From a bacterium BMS3Bbin08 (GTDB lineage: Bacteria > Nitrospirota > Thermodesulfovibrionia > UBA6902 > BMS3Bbin08), in NCBI GenBank assembly GCA_002897775.1, contig BDTR01000029.1, forward strand, positions 5,001 to 69,000: a stretch of 64,000 nt of DNA, given 5' to 3'. Positions 34,011 to 41,682 of the stretch are shown here, one piece after another; the first letter of the stretch is position 1, and every line of letters begins with the position of its first letter. A model generated the notes under the pieces. The model saw only the letters and a program-made list of their open reading frames with translations, was not told where the DNA came from and made no database searches. The translations under genes and the position numbers were made by a program.

Positions 34011-35447
34011 TTGACGGATAAAGTGCGTGTAAGATTTGCTCCGAGCCCCACAGGCCATCTTCACATCGGCGGTGTCAGGACGGCCCTGTTTAACTGGCTG
34101 TACGCGAGGCACAATAACGGGGCCTTTGTCCTGAGGATCGAGGACACTGACAAAGACCGTTCAACGGATGAATATATCGAAGCAATAATCGAGGGCATGA
34201 AATGGCTTGGTCTCGACTGGGATGAGGGGCCTTTCAGGCAGACTGAGCGGTTTGATATATACAACAAATATATAGACAAACTCCTGGAAGAAGGCAAAGC
34301 ATATTATTGTTACTGTTCCCCTGAGGAACTTGAAGCAGGGCGCAAAGAAGCTATGAAACAGGGCAGGGCCCTTAAATACAGCGGGAAATGCAGGGATTTA
34401 GATGCTGTTCAAGTCGAAGCGACTCACGACAAAAAACCTGTTGTCAGGTTCAGGATGCCCAGTGAGGGGCAGACAGTTGTTAATGACCTGATAAAAGGTG
34501 AGGTAGTGTTTGATAACGCTCAGCTTGATGACCTGATCATCATGCGTTCAGACAAAACACCCACATATAACCTGGTTGTTGTCGTTGATGACGCGGATAT
34601 GAACATAACTCATGTTATCAGGGGAGATGATCATCTGAATAATACCCCGAAGCAGATGCAGTTATATGCGGCTATCGGATATGAAGTGCCGAAGTTCGCG
34701 CACCTGCCGATGATCCTGGGACCGGACAGGAAACGGCTCTCAAAGAGGCACGGCGCAATGTCAGTTGACGCTTATAAAGACATGGGATATCTGCCGGACG
34801 CGCTTATTAATTACCTTGCGCGTCTGGGCTGGGCATACGGCGACCAGGAGATATTTCCCAGGCAGGAGCTGACAGAAAAATTCTCTATTGAAAATGTCGG
34901 CACCTCTGCGGCGGTCTTTAACCCTGAAAAACTTCTCTGGCTGAACGCTCAGTACATCATCAATACTCCGGCAGGTGAGCTGGCAGAGCTTGTAATGCCG
35001 TTTCTTATTAAAGAGAAGATAGTGGACAAAGATCAGTTGCCTGACAAAACGTGGCTGTCAAAAGCCATTGCTACTTTAAAGGAACGTTCAAAAACACTGA
35101 TTGAACTGACAAATTCACTGCGTTATTATATTGCGGAAGATGTTGAATACAATGAAAAGGCAAAGGCCAGGTTCCTTAACCATAAAAGTTTACCTCTGCT
35201 GGTCGAACTAAAGGACAGCCTTGGGACTGTATCGGATTTTTCCGCCCCTGAGCTTGAACAGGTATTCAAGGCAGTTATCGATAAGCATGATATCAAACTC
35301 GGCAAACTTGCCCAGCCTGTCCGTGTCGCGTTAACCGGAGGCACTGAAAGTCCGGGAATTTTCGAGGTGCTGGAGGTAGTCGGAAAGGAAAGGACCCTGA
35401 AAAGACTGGAGAAGGCGATTCAGACTATTAACAAAGCAAGAAGTTAG
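34011..35447 (+). CDS. gltX: Glutamyl-tRNA synthetase
   Basis: Class I synthetase charging tRNA-Glu. 478 residues. The HIGH motif is APSPTGHLHIGGVRTALFNW, the IEDTD motif follows, and the KMSKS equivalent is RKRLSKRHGAMSV. The C-terminal anticodon-binding helical domain is complete, ending in KLGKLAQPVRVALTGGTESP. The start is TTG at 34011, chosen because AAGGAG lies eight bases upstream and the protein begins directly at the KVRVRFAPSPTG strand. glnS follows on the same strand after a repeat of about 140 bases. With a GlnRS present, this enzyme need not charge tRNA-Gln. Confidence 0.97.
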   Translation: MTDKVRVRFAPSPTGHLHIGGVRTALFNWLYARHNNGAFVLRIEDTDKDRSTDEYIEAIIEGMKWLGLDWDEGPFRQTERFDIYNKYIDKLLEEGKAYYCYCSPEELEAGRKEAMKQGRALKYSGKCRDLDAVQVEATHDKKPVVRFRMPSEGQTVVNDLIKGEVVFDNAQLDDLIIMRSDKTPTYNLVVVVDDADMNITHVIRGDDHLNNTPKQMQLYAAIGYEVPKFAHLPMILGPDRKRLSKRHGAMSVDAYKDMGYLPDALINYLARLGWAYGDQEIFPRQELTEKFSIENVGTSAAVFNPEKLLWLNAQYIINTPAGELAELVMPFLIKEKIVDKDQLPDKTWLSKAIATLKERSKTLIELTNSLRYYIAEDVEYNEKAKARFLNHKSLPLLVELKDSLGTVSDFSAPELEQVFKAVIDKHDIKLGKLAQPVRVALTGGTESPGIFEVLEVVGKERTLKRLEKAIQTINKARS

Positions 35448-35580
35448 GAAGATAAGAGGATGAGAGGTTGAGCAAAGGCAACTAAGAGGCAGGAAGTTGA
35501 GAAGATGTAAAGCAGAAGATAAGAATCTGGGAAGATGGGAAGATAGGTTTAATTAACCTCTTAACTTCGGATAGGCAGAA
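35440..35580. repeat. Inverted run of degenerate words between gltX and glnS
   Basis: The left part is built of words like AAGATAAGAGGATGAGAGG and AAGTTGAGAAGATG. The last part (about 35553-35572) reads ACCTCTTAACTTCGG, the reverse complement of the same words. The spacer thus forms an imperfect hairpin made of degenerate repeats. The same word family flanks the four-helix-bundle gene at 37375 and is found inside dapF. Confidence 0.6.
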
Positions 35581-35587
35581 GAATTCA

Positions 35588-37297
35588 ATGAAAGAGAAAA
35601 AATGGAAAAAGGGCGAGCGCCTGGAATCAACTGCTTCAACAGGCCGGTCTGATTTTATAAGAGACATAATCTCTGAAGACCTGAAAATTAACAAGAATGA
35701 CGGCCGTGTGCACACACGCTTTCCTCCTGAGCCTAACGGTTACCTTCATATAGGACATGCCAAATCCATTTGCTTAAACTTTGAGATCGCGAATGAGAAT
35801 AAGGAGGGTCTTTGCAACCTCCGCTTTGACGATACAAATCCCATTAAAGAAGAGGCCGAGTATGTTGACTCCATTAAAGAGGATGTTTACTGGTTAGGCT
35901 TTGATTGGGGGGAGAGGGAATATTATGCTTCGGATTACTTTGAGACGCTGTACAAATACGCGGTCCAGCTGATAAAAAACACTAAGGCATATGTTTGCGA
36001 CCTGAGCGCCGATGAGATGAGGGAATACAGGGGAACACTTACAGAGCCAGGCAAAGACAGCCCGTACCGCGCGCGGTCGATAGAAGAGAACCTGGACCTG
36101 TTTGAGCGCATGCGGGCAGGTGAGTTCAAGGATGGCTCGCGTACCCTCCGTGCAAAGATCGACATGTCTTCAGGCAATATAAACATGAGAGACCCTGTTA
36201 TCTACAGAATACAGAGAGCTGTCCACCATAGAACTGGCGATAAATGGTGTATATATCCCATGTACGATTTTGCCCACTGTGTATCTGACTCAATTGAAGG
36301 GATAACCCATTCCCTCTGTACCCTTGAGTTTGAAGACCACAGGCCGCTGTATGACTGGTTTCTGGATGAACTGGCTATACATCATCCACAGCAGATCGAG
36401 TTTGCCCGGCTCAATATAACTCATACCGTGTTGAGCAAAAGAAAGCTTAACACGCTTGTTAATCAAGGGCATGTCACCGGCTGGGATGACCCGAGGATGC
36501 CGACCTTGTCAGGACTGCGCAGGCGGGGTTACACACCTGAAGCAATAAAGAACTTCTGCGACCGTATTGGAGTAGCCAGGAGGAACAGCGCTGTTGATAT
36601 GGCGCTTCTTGAGCACTGCGTCAGAGAGGACCTCAATAAGCGTGCTCCGCGTTATATGGCAGTGCTTAACCCCCTGAAAGTCATTATTGATAATTATCCT
36701 GAAGGTCAGGTTGAAGAAATGGATGCTGTCAACAATCCTGAGGACGAAAGCATGGGAAAAAGAAAGGTCCCTTTTTCACGTGAGCTTTATATTGAGCTCC
36801 ATGACTTTATGGAGGACCCGCCAAAAAAATTCTTCCGTCTCGCGCCAGGGCGCGAGGTGCGTTTAAGATACGCTTATTTTATAACCTGCAAAGATGTCGT
36901 TAAGAATGAGAAGGGAGATATCATAGAACTTCACTGCACCTATGACCCTCAAACAAAGGGCGGTGACGCGCCTGACAAGCGCAAAGTAAAGGCAACACTT
37001 CACTGGGTATCTGCCGCGCATTCACGTGAGGCAGAGGTGCGTTTGTATGATCATCTTTTTTCAGTCCCTGAACCAGGTAAGGATTTTATTGATCATTTAA
37101 ACCCGGATTCCCTGAGAGTACTGACTTCATGCCGGATCGAACCTGCTCTTTTAGAGGCGGACATGTGTCAGTTTGAGAGGCTTGGATACTTTTGTCTTGA
37201 CCCGCAAGAGACTTTTGTTAAGAGAAAGCCTGTTTTCAACAGGACAGTGTCATTGCGCGATAAATGGGGGAAAATACAGAAAAAGGCAGGAAGATGA
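35588..37297 (+). CDS. glnS: Glutaminyl-tRNA synthetase
   Basis: GlnRS charges tRNA-Gln directly. 569 residues, close to the E. coli length. HIGH motif [20 protein letters not shown], then NLRFDDTNP, and the KMSKS equivalent is [14 protein letters not shown]. The two C-terminal beta-barrels that read the anticodon are complete ([20 protein letters not shown]). It distinguishes this lineage from bacteria that use only the GatCAB amidotransferase route. It is adjacent to gltX. ATG at 35588 is the first in frame, with a poor ribosome binding site. Confidence 0.97.
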   Translation: MKEKKWKKGERLESTASTGRSDFIRDIISEDLKINKNDGRVHTRFPPEPNGYLHIGHAKSICLNFEIANENKEGLCNLRFDDTNPIKEEAEYVDSIKEDVYWLGFDWGEREYYASDYFETLYKYAVQLIKNTKAYVCDLSADEMREYRGTLTEPGKDSPYRARSIEENLDLFERMRAGEFKDGSRTLRAKIDMSSGNINMRDPVIYRIQRAVHHRTGDKWCIYPMYDFAHCVSDSIEGITHSLCTLEFEDHRPLYDWFLDELAIHHPQQIEFARLNITHTVLSKRKLNTLVNQGHVTGWDDPRMPTLSGLRRRGYTPEAIKNFCDRIGVARRNSAVDMALLEHCVREDLNKRAPRYMAVLNPLKVIIDNYPEGQVEEMDAVNNPEDESMGKRKVPFSRELYIELHDFMEDPPKKFFRLAPGREVRLRYAYFITCKDVVKNEKGDIIELHCTYDPQTKGGDAPDKRKVKATLHWVSAAHSREAEVRLYDHLFSVPEPGKDFIDHLNPDSLRVLTSCRIEPALLEADMCQFERLGYFCLDPQETFVKRKPVFNRTVSLRDKWGKIQKKAGR

Positions 37298-37812
37298 GAA
37301 GATAGGAAGATAAGAAGATAGGCAACTGAGACAATAATAAAGACTCGAAGTTAAGAAGATAAGAGGATAAGTAGATGAGCAAAGGCAAAAAGATAGAACA
37401 CTTTAGAGATTTGGAGGTATATCAGAAAGCGTTTAAAGCGGCAATGGAGATATATGAGATCACAAAAAGTTTCCCAGAAGATGAAAGATATTCTCTTACC
37501 AGTCAGATCAGAAAAGCATCAAGGTCAGTTTGTTCTAATATTGCTGAGGGATGTCTCCGACCCGGAGGGGAGAAAGAGAAAATATATTGCTGTCTTTACG
37601 AATAAATTAACTGACGCAATGCAAGAAGCGTCTGAAACTCAGTGTTGGCTTGAATTTAGTCTGGCATGTAAATATATTAGGAAAAGTACTTTTGCTGAGC
37701 TTGATAATACGTACGAGCAAATTTTATTAATGCTTAATTCAATGGAGAAAAATGCCAAAAAATTTTGTTTTTAACTCAGCTTCTTAATTTTTTAACTTCT
37801 TAACTTCGTGTA
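37298..37812 (+). mobile_element. Candidate cassette: four-helix-bundle gene between inverted degenerate repeats
   Basis: Left flank 37298-37374 is a run of words such as AAGATAGGAAGATAAGAAG and CGAAGTTAAGAAGATAAG. Right flank 37775-37812 reads CTTCTTAATTTTTTAACTTC and TTAACTTCG, the reverse complement of the same words. Between them sits only the (frameshifted) four-helix-bundle gene. The same arrangement, with a different word, surrounds the second such gene at 39876. No transposase is present. That the whole unit is mobile is my inference. Confidence 0.45.
37375..37774 (+). pseudogene. Four-helix-bundle protein (23S IVS / S23 type), frameshifted
   Basis: The first frame (37375-37605) encodes FRDLEVYQKAFKAAMEIYEI, then DERYSLTSQIRKASRSVCSN and IAEG. 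The family then continues in the +1 frame with FTNKLTDAMQEASETQCWLE and a C-terminal helix to a stop at 37774. The two frames meet between about 37560 and 37600. The family is named after proteins encoded in 23S rRNA intervening sequences and is related to the Avd proteins of diversity-generating retroelements. The frameshift could be real decay or an assembly error. An intact relative is found at 39876-40265. Confidence 0.85.
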
Positions 37813-37837
37813 GTAAGAGGCGACTGGAGGATAAAAC

Positions 37838-38827
37838 GTGAGCTACATAGCAGTGATAGGCGGCGGATCATGGGGAACAACACTGGCAGGACTGCTGGCG
37901 GACAAAGAGTATGATGTTTCTCTCTGGGTATATGAACAGAGCGTTGCTGAAGAGATCCAGAGGACCAGAGTAAACAGCACTTATCTTCCTGAGTATGTTA
38001 TTCCTGACAGTATAAAGGTCTCCCATAAACTGGAAGATGTGGTGAAGCGCACCAGATATGTGCTTAATGTTGTTCCCGCTCAGTATACAAGGGCAGTGTT
38101 TAAAGACGCGCGGCCTTACATACACAAAGACGCGATAATAATAAACGCTTCAAAAGGTATTGAAAGAGGGACCCTTCTTACGGTCTCGGCAGTACTGAAA
38201 GAACTGTTTGACTGTAAGGTAGCGGCGCTTTCAGGGCCGAGTTTTGCCAGTGAGGTCATAAAAAGACTTCCGACCGCTGTAACTATAGCGGCTGAAGACG
38301 ATGACACGTGTTTTCTTCTCCAGGAGATCTTTAATACGGACTACTTCAGGGTCTATACGCATACTGATATTACAGGGGTTGAGATCGGCGGCGCGCTGAA
38401 AAACGTGATGGCCATCGCGTCCGGAATATCAGACGGCCTTGGTCTTGGAGCCAGCGCCAGGGCGGCGCTTATAACAAGGGGTCTTGTGGAAATAACACGC
38501 CTTGGAAAAGCAATGGGCGCTCATGAGAGGACATTCATGGGGTTAAGCGGTCTCGGAGACCTGGTTCTTACATGTACAGGTCAGCTATCGAGAAACCATA
38601 CAGTCGGCGTTAAACTCGGACAGGGCCTGAAACTGCAGGACATTGTACAGAGCATGAAGATGGTGGCAGAGGGTGTTGCCACTTCAGAGGCAGCTTATGA
38701 GCTTTCTAAAAAGTATAATGTTGAGATGCCCATTGTCGAGCAGATATATAAGACCATTAATGAGGACAAAAACCCTGCTGATGCCGTGAAAGCACTTATG
38801 GGAAGGACGTTAAAATCAGAATTTTAA
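37838..38827 (+). CDS. gpsA: Glycerol-3-phosphate dehydrogenase [NAD(P)+] GpsA
   Basis: GpsA makes sn-glycerol-3-phosphate from dihydroxyacetone phosphate for phospholipid synthesis. 329 residues. The Rossmann motif is VIGGGSWGTTLAGLLADK; NASKGIERGTLLTVS and LSGPSFASEVI follow; the catalytic Lys is in GGALKNVMAIASGISDGLGLG. GTG start with a good GGAGG ribosome binding site ten bases upstream. It lies between the two repeat-flanked four-helix-bundle genes and upstream of larB on the same strand. Confidence 0.97.
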   Translation: MSYIAVIGGGSWGTTLAGLLADKEYDVSLWVYEQSVAEEIQRTRVNSTYLPEYVIPDSIKVSHKLEDVVKRTRYVLNVVPAQYTRAVFKDARPYIHKDAIIINASKGIERGTLLTVSAVLKELFDCKVAALSGPSFASEVIKRLPTAVTIAAEDDDTCFLLQEIFNTDYFRVYTHTDITGVEIGGALKNVMAIASGISDGLGLGASARAALITRGLVEITRLGKAMGAHERTFMGLSGLGDLVLTCTGQLSRNHTVGVKLGQGLKLQDIVQSMKMVAEGVATSEAAYELSKKYNVEMPIVEQIYKTINEDKNPADAVKALMGRTLKSEF

Positions 38828-38835
38828 TTAACAAA

Positions 38836-38920
38836 TGTAGAGAGTAGAGAGCAACGAGTAGAGAGAATAAATAAAAACGACGACTGGCAAACAAAAATCT
38901 CTCTACTCTCTACTTATTTT
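38836..38920. repeat. Inverted degenerate repeat (GTAGAGAG / CTCTCTAC) without a gene inside
   Basis: GTAGAGAGTAGAGAG at about 38838-38852 is mirrored by CTCTCTACTCTCTAC at about 38901-38915, with about 48 bases between. The same word occurs again at 41630-41657 after larC. The layout is the same as that around the four-helix-bundle genes but the interior is empty. Confidence 0.7.
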
Positions 38921-38924
38921 CAAT

Positions 38925-39689
38925 ATGGATAATTCCAAAATAAAAAAGATCCTCAACTCGGTGAAAAAGGGCGACCTGGCAGTAGAAAGCGCTCTTGACA
39001 CTCTAAAACACCTTCCGTACGAGGACATTGGATTTGCAATGATCGATCACCACAGGACATTAAGGCAGGGAATCCCGGAGGTGATATTCGCGAAGGGCAA
39101 GACTCAGAAAGATGTCAGGGCAATTGCCGGAGCTATGCTTAAAACAGGCGGCAGGCTTCTCATAACAAAGGCAACCGCGGATGTTTACAAAGGGGTAAGC
39201 TCTGTATGCAGGAAGCAGAAGAAGAAAGCAAAGTTCTATGAGAAGTCAGGAGTGATAACTGTCGCGGAAGCAGGGAAGAAAGCAGGCAAGGTAGCTATAC
39301 TGTGCGCAGGGACGTCTGATATACCTGTTGCAGAGGAGGCGCTTGCTACTCTGTCTTTTCTGGGAAGTAAGGCAGAGCTGGTATCTGATGTCGGTGTTGC
39401 CGGTCTGCACAGACTCAAACAGGCCGGGCAGACGCTTAAAAGCGCGCGGGCAGTGATCGTTGTGGCTGGTATGGAGGGCGCACTTCCGTCTGTAATAGGC
39501 GGCATGTGCGATAAACCGGTAATCGCTGTGCCCACGTCCACTGGCTATGGTACTAGTCTTGGCGGGCTTACAGCGCTTTTTGCCATGCTTAATTCCTGCG
39601 TGCCCGGGATCGCAGTGATGAATATTGATAACGGGTTCGGTGCTGCCGCGCTGGCACATAAGATTAATATGCAAACCGTTAATCGTTAA
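38925..39689 (+). CDS. larB: Nickel-pincer cofactor biosynthesis protein LarB
   Basis: LarB carboxylates and hydrolyses nicotinic acid adenine dinucleotide to give pyridinium-3,5-biscarboxylic acid mononucleotide, the first step of the NPN nickel-pincer cofactor used by lactate racemase and relatives. 254 residues. The C-terminal half is a PurE-like carboxylase domain (VAILCAGTSDIPVAEEAL, VVAGMEGALPSVIGG, TSTGYGTSLGGLTALFAMLN, VMNIDNGFGAAALA). larC lies 664 bases downstream, separated by a four-helix-bundle insertion. larE and larA are not in this window. Confidence 0.95.
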   Translation: MDNSKIKKILNSVKKGDLAVESALDTLKHLPYEDIGFAMIDHHRTLRQGIPEVIFAKGKTQKDVRAIAGAMLKTGGRLLITKATADVYKGVSSVCRKQKKKAKFYEKSGVITVAEAGKKAGKVAILCAGTSDIPVAEEALATLSFLGSKAELVSDVGVAGLHRLKQAGQTLKSARAVIVVAGMEGALPSVIGGMCDKPVIAVPTSTGYGTSLGGLTALFAMLNSCVPGIAVMNIDNGFGAAALAHKINMQTVNR

Positions 39690-39714
39690 CCGTTATACGT
39701 TAATAGGGTTAAAG

Positions 39715-39756
39715 ATGAATAATGATGATGATAGTATGAAAAGCTTAAGTCCTTGA
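39715..39756 (+). pseudogene. 5' remnant of a second four-helix-bundle gene
   Basis: ATG and 12 codons (MNNDDDSMKSLSP) before a stop correspond to the start of the complete gene at 39876 (MKSEDDSIKSF). Both are preceded by GTTAACCGTTAT words. About 44 bases align with few differences, after which the first copy has no further similarity. This looks like the stub of an earlier or tandem copy of the same cassette. Confidence 0.6.
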
Positions 39757-39875
39757 TTAAGTTCCAATCGCTATCTATTCAAAAACAATAGTAATTTACA
39801 GAGAAATCCAAAGTGAGAATATATCCGGGCACATAAGATAAACTTGTTAACCGTTATTCAGTGATTGGATTGAGG

Positions 39876-40265
39876 ATGAAGAGTGAAGATGATAGCATAA
39901 AAAGTTTCGAGGACCTGGATTGCTGGAAAATATGCCGGGAATTAAGAAAATTTATCTCCGAACTAGTAAAAAAATACCCAAAAGAAGAAAAATACCGGCT
40001 TGTTAATGATATGCTGAGATCGTCAAGATCTCTTACTTATAATATTGCTGAGGGGTATGGAAGATTTCATTATCAGGAAAACATCCAGTTTTGCAGGATT
40101 TCAAGAGGATCTCTATATGAATTAAAAGACCAGATAATTTGTTCTCTGGATGAAGGATTTATTAACGATGCGGATTATAAAAAAAGTCTGGAAATGATTA
40201 AAAGAGCATCGAGTCTATTGAATGGGTATATTAATTATCTAAGCAGTAAGGTGAATAAAAAATAA
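39876..40265 (+). CDS. Four-helix-bundle protein (23S IVS / S23 type)
   Basis: 129 residues from ATG 39876; a GTG at 39861 would add five. The family pattern is present: SFEDLDCWKICRELRKFISE at the start, MLRSSRSLTYNIAEGYGRFH in the middle, and a last helix ending in INYLSSKVNKK. The second block is close to the S23 consensus (SNIAEG). No catalytic motif; the family forms pentameric helical bundles in the related Avd proteins, and its function here is unknown. The gene interrupts larB-larC and is enclosed by inverted runs of CGTTAACCGTTATACG-like words. Confidence 0.85.
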   Translation: MKSEDDSIKSFEDLDCWKICRELRKFISELVKKYPKEEKYRLVNDMLRSSRSLTYNIAEGYGRFHYQENIQFCRISRGSLYELKDQIICSLDEGFINDADYKKSLEMIKRASSLLNGYINYLSSKVNKK

Positions 40266-40353
40266 CGTATAACGGTTTCATTTAAACTATTGCTATTGGT
40301 TTTTGTCTTTTAACGATTAACGATTAACCTGTAACGTATAACGGTTTTAAAAC

Positions 40354-41589
40354 ATGATTGCATATTTTGATTGTTTCTCAGGTGTCAGCGGGGATATGCT
40401 TTTGGGCGCGCTGGTTGATGCCGGAGTGCCGGTCAGCAGACTAAAAAAAGAGTTATCCCGCCTGCCGGTTAAAGGATATAAATTAAGTGCAGGGACCGTA
40501 AAAAGGGCAGGGCTGGCAGCCACCAGGGTGGATATCAGAACCCAGAACCTGCCTACCGGACAGGCAGGCCCAGAACCCAGAACCCAGAAAAAAGCGGGGA
40601 GAAAGTGGAAGGACATTGAAAGGATAATAAAAAGATCTACACTGTCAAAAGACATAAAGCAGAAGGGGCTGGCGGTCTTTAAAAGACTTTTTAAGGCAGA
40701 GGCTCATGTGCATGGAGAAAGCTATGATAAGGTTCATCTGCATGAACTCGGCGCTGTCGACTGTATCGTTGATGTTTTCGGTACCTTGATATGCCTGGAC
40801 GTCCTTGGAATTCAGCATGTCTATTCTTCTCCTGTCAATCTCGGGGCAGGTAGTGTGAAGACTGAACACGGGACCTTACCGGTTCCTGCTCCGGCAACCG
40901 CGGAGCTGCTTAAGAATATTCCGGTTTATTCGTCGGGAAAAAAATATGAGCTTACCACTCCTACCGGAGCAGTGCTTATATCAGAGCTGGCTGAAAAGTT
41001 CGGCGCAATACCTGAGATGAGTGTGGCCGGGATCGGTATGGGAGCGGGCAATAAAAACTTTAAGAACGCGCCTAATGTCCTGAGAGTATTCTTATCCCAG
41101 AGCACAGAACACAGAGCACAGAACACAGACAAAAGTATAACCGTGATTGAGACCAACATTGACGACATGAACCCGCAGGTTTATGAATATGTGATGGAAA
41201 GATTGTTCAGGGCAGGGGCCCTTGATGTATTCCTGACACAGGTCATTATGAAAAAAACAAGGCCCGGTATTAAACTTACTGTGTTCTGTGATAATGATAA
41301 AAGGGACGCGATGATAAAAATAATACTGAGTGAAACAACAAGCATCGGGCTCAGGTTCTATGAGGTCTGGAGAAGGGTATTGGACCGTCAGGTCGGTTCT
41401 GTTAATACAAAGTTCGGCAGGATAAAAGTAAAAATATCAAAACTTGGAGACGATGTAGTAAAAACGACCCCTGAATACGAGGACTGCAAAAAGATCGCTA
41501 AGAAGTTGAAAGTCCCGCTCATAGACGTCTTAAAGGAAGCAGCGAGAAGCCCCGAAAAGTCGGGATCTCCGCTTCGCTACTACAAGTAG
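40354..41589 (+). CDS. larC: Nickel-pincer cofactor metal-insertion protein LarC
   Basis: LarC inserts nickel into the pincer ligand in a CTP-dependent reaction. 411 residues as one frame; in some lactobacilli the gene is split into larC1 and larC2 by frameshifting. It starts MIAYFDCFSGVSGDMLLGAL and has HVHGESYDKVHLHELGAVDC (histidine-rich), LTTPTGAVLISEL and ETNIDDMNPQVYEYVMERLF. Two stretches do not belong to the family: residues about 66-86 (IRTQNLPTGQAGPEPRTQ), from a palindrome plus ACCCAGA words, and about 248-260 (STEHRAQNTD), from ACACAGA words. Both are in frame and in loop positions. Confidence 0.94.
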   Translation: MIAYFDCFSGVSGDMLLGALVDAGVPVSRLKKELSRLPVKGYKLSAGTVKRAGLAATRVDIRTQNLPTGQAGPEPRTQKKAGRKWKDIERIIKRSTLSKDIKQKGLAVFKRLFKAEAHVHGESYDKVHLHELGAVDCIVDVFGTLICLDVLGIQHVYSSPVNLGAGSVKTEHGTLPVPAPATAELLKNIPVYSSGKKYELTTPTGAVLISELAEKFGAIPEMSVAGIGMGAGNKNFKNAPNVLRVFLSQSTEHRAQNTDKSITVIETNIDDMNPQVYEYVMERLFRAGALDVFLTQVIMKKTRPGIKLTVFCDNDKRDAMIKIILSETTSIGLRFYEVWRRVLDRQVGSVNTKFGRIKVKISKLGDDVVKTTPEYEDCKKIAKKLKVPLIDVLKEAARSPEKSGSPLRYYK

Positions 41590-41682
41590 CGAGTGGCAAG
41601 ATTTTTCTTTTTATATCACCGCTTTTATTTACTCTCTCTACTCTCTCTACTCTCTACTTTCCAGCTTCTACTTGCTACTTTT
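41590..41682. repeat. Word repeats between larC and degP
   Basis: The convergent spacer holds CTCTCTACTCTCTCTACTC and CTTCTACTTGCTACTTTT, word repeats of the type seen at 38836-38920 and 47836. No strong terminator hairpin was found. Confidence 0.45.

Larger units (their letters stand above)
39670..40352 (+). mobile_element. Candidate cassette: four-helix-bundle gene between larB and larC
   Basis: The left end (39670-39712) is built of AACCGTTAATCGTTAACCG and TTATACGTTAA; the right end (40262-40348) contains CGTATAACGGTT twice and TTAACGATTAACGATTAACC, which is the reverse complement of the same words. Inside are a dead 5' stub of a four-helix-bundle gene and one complete gene. larB and larC normally stand next to each other, so this is an insertion. 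No transposase or recombinase is encoded. Confidence 0.45.

Noticed and set aside
37298-40352. Diversity-generating retroelement suggested by Avd-like four-helix-bundle genes
   Set aside because: No reverse transcriptase, template repeat or variable C-type-lectin target is in the window, so a DGR is not supported.
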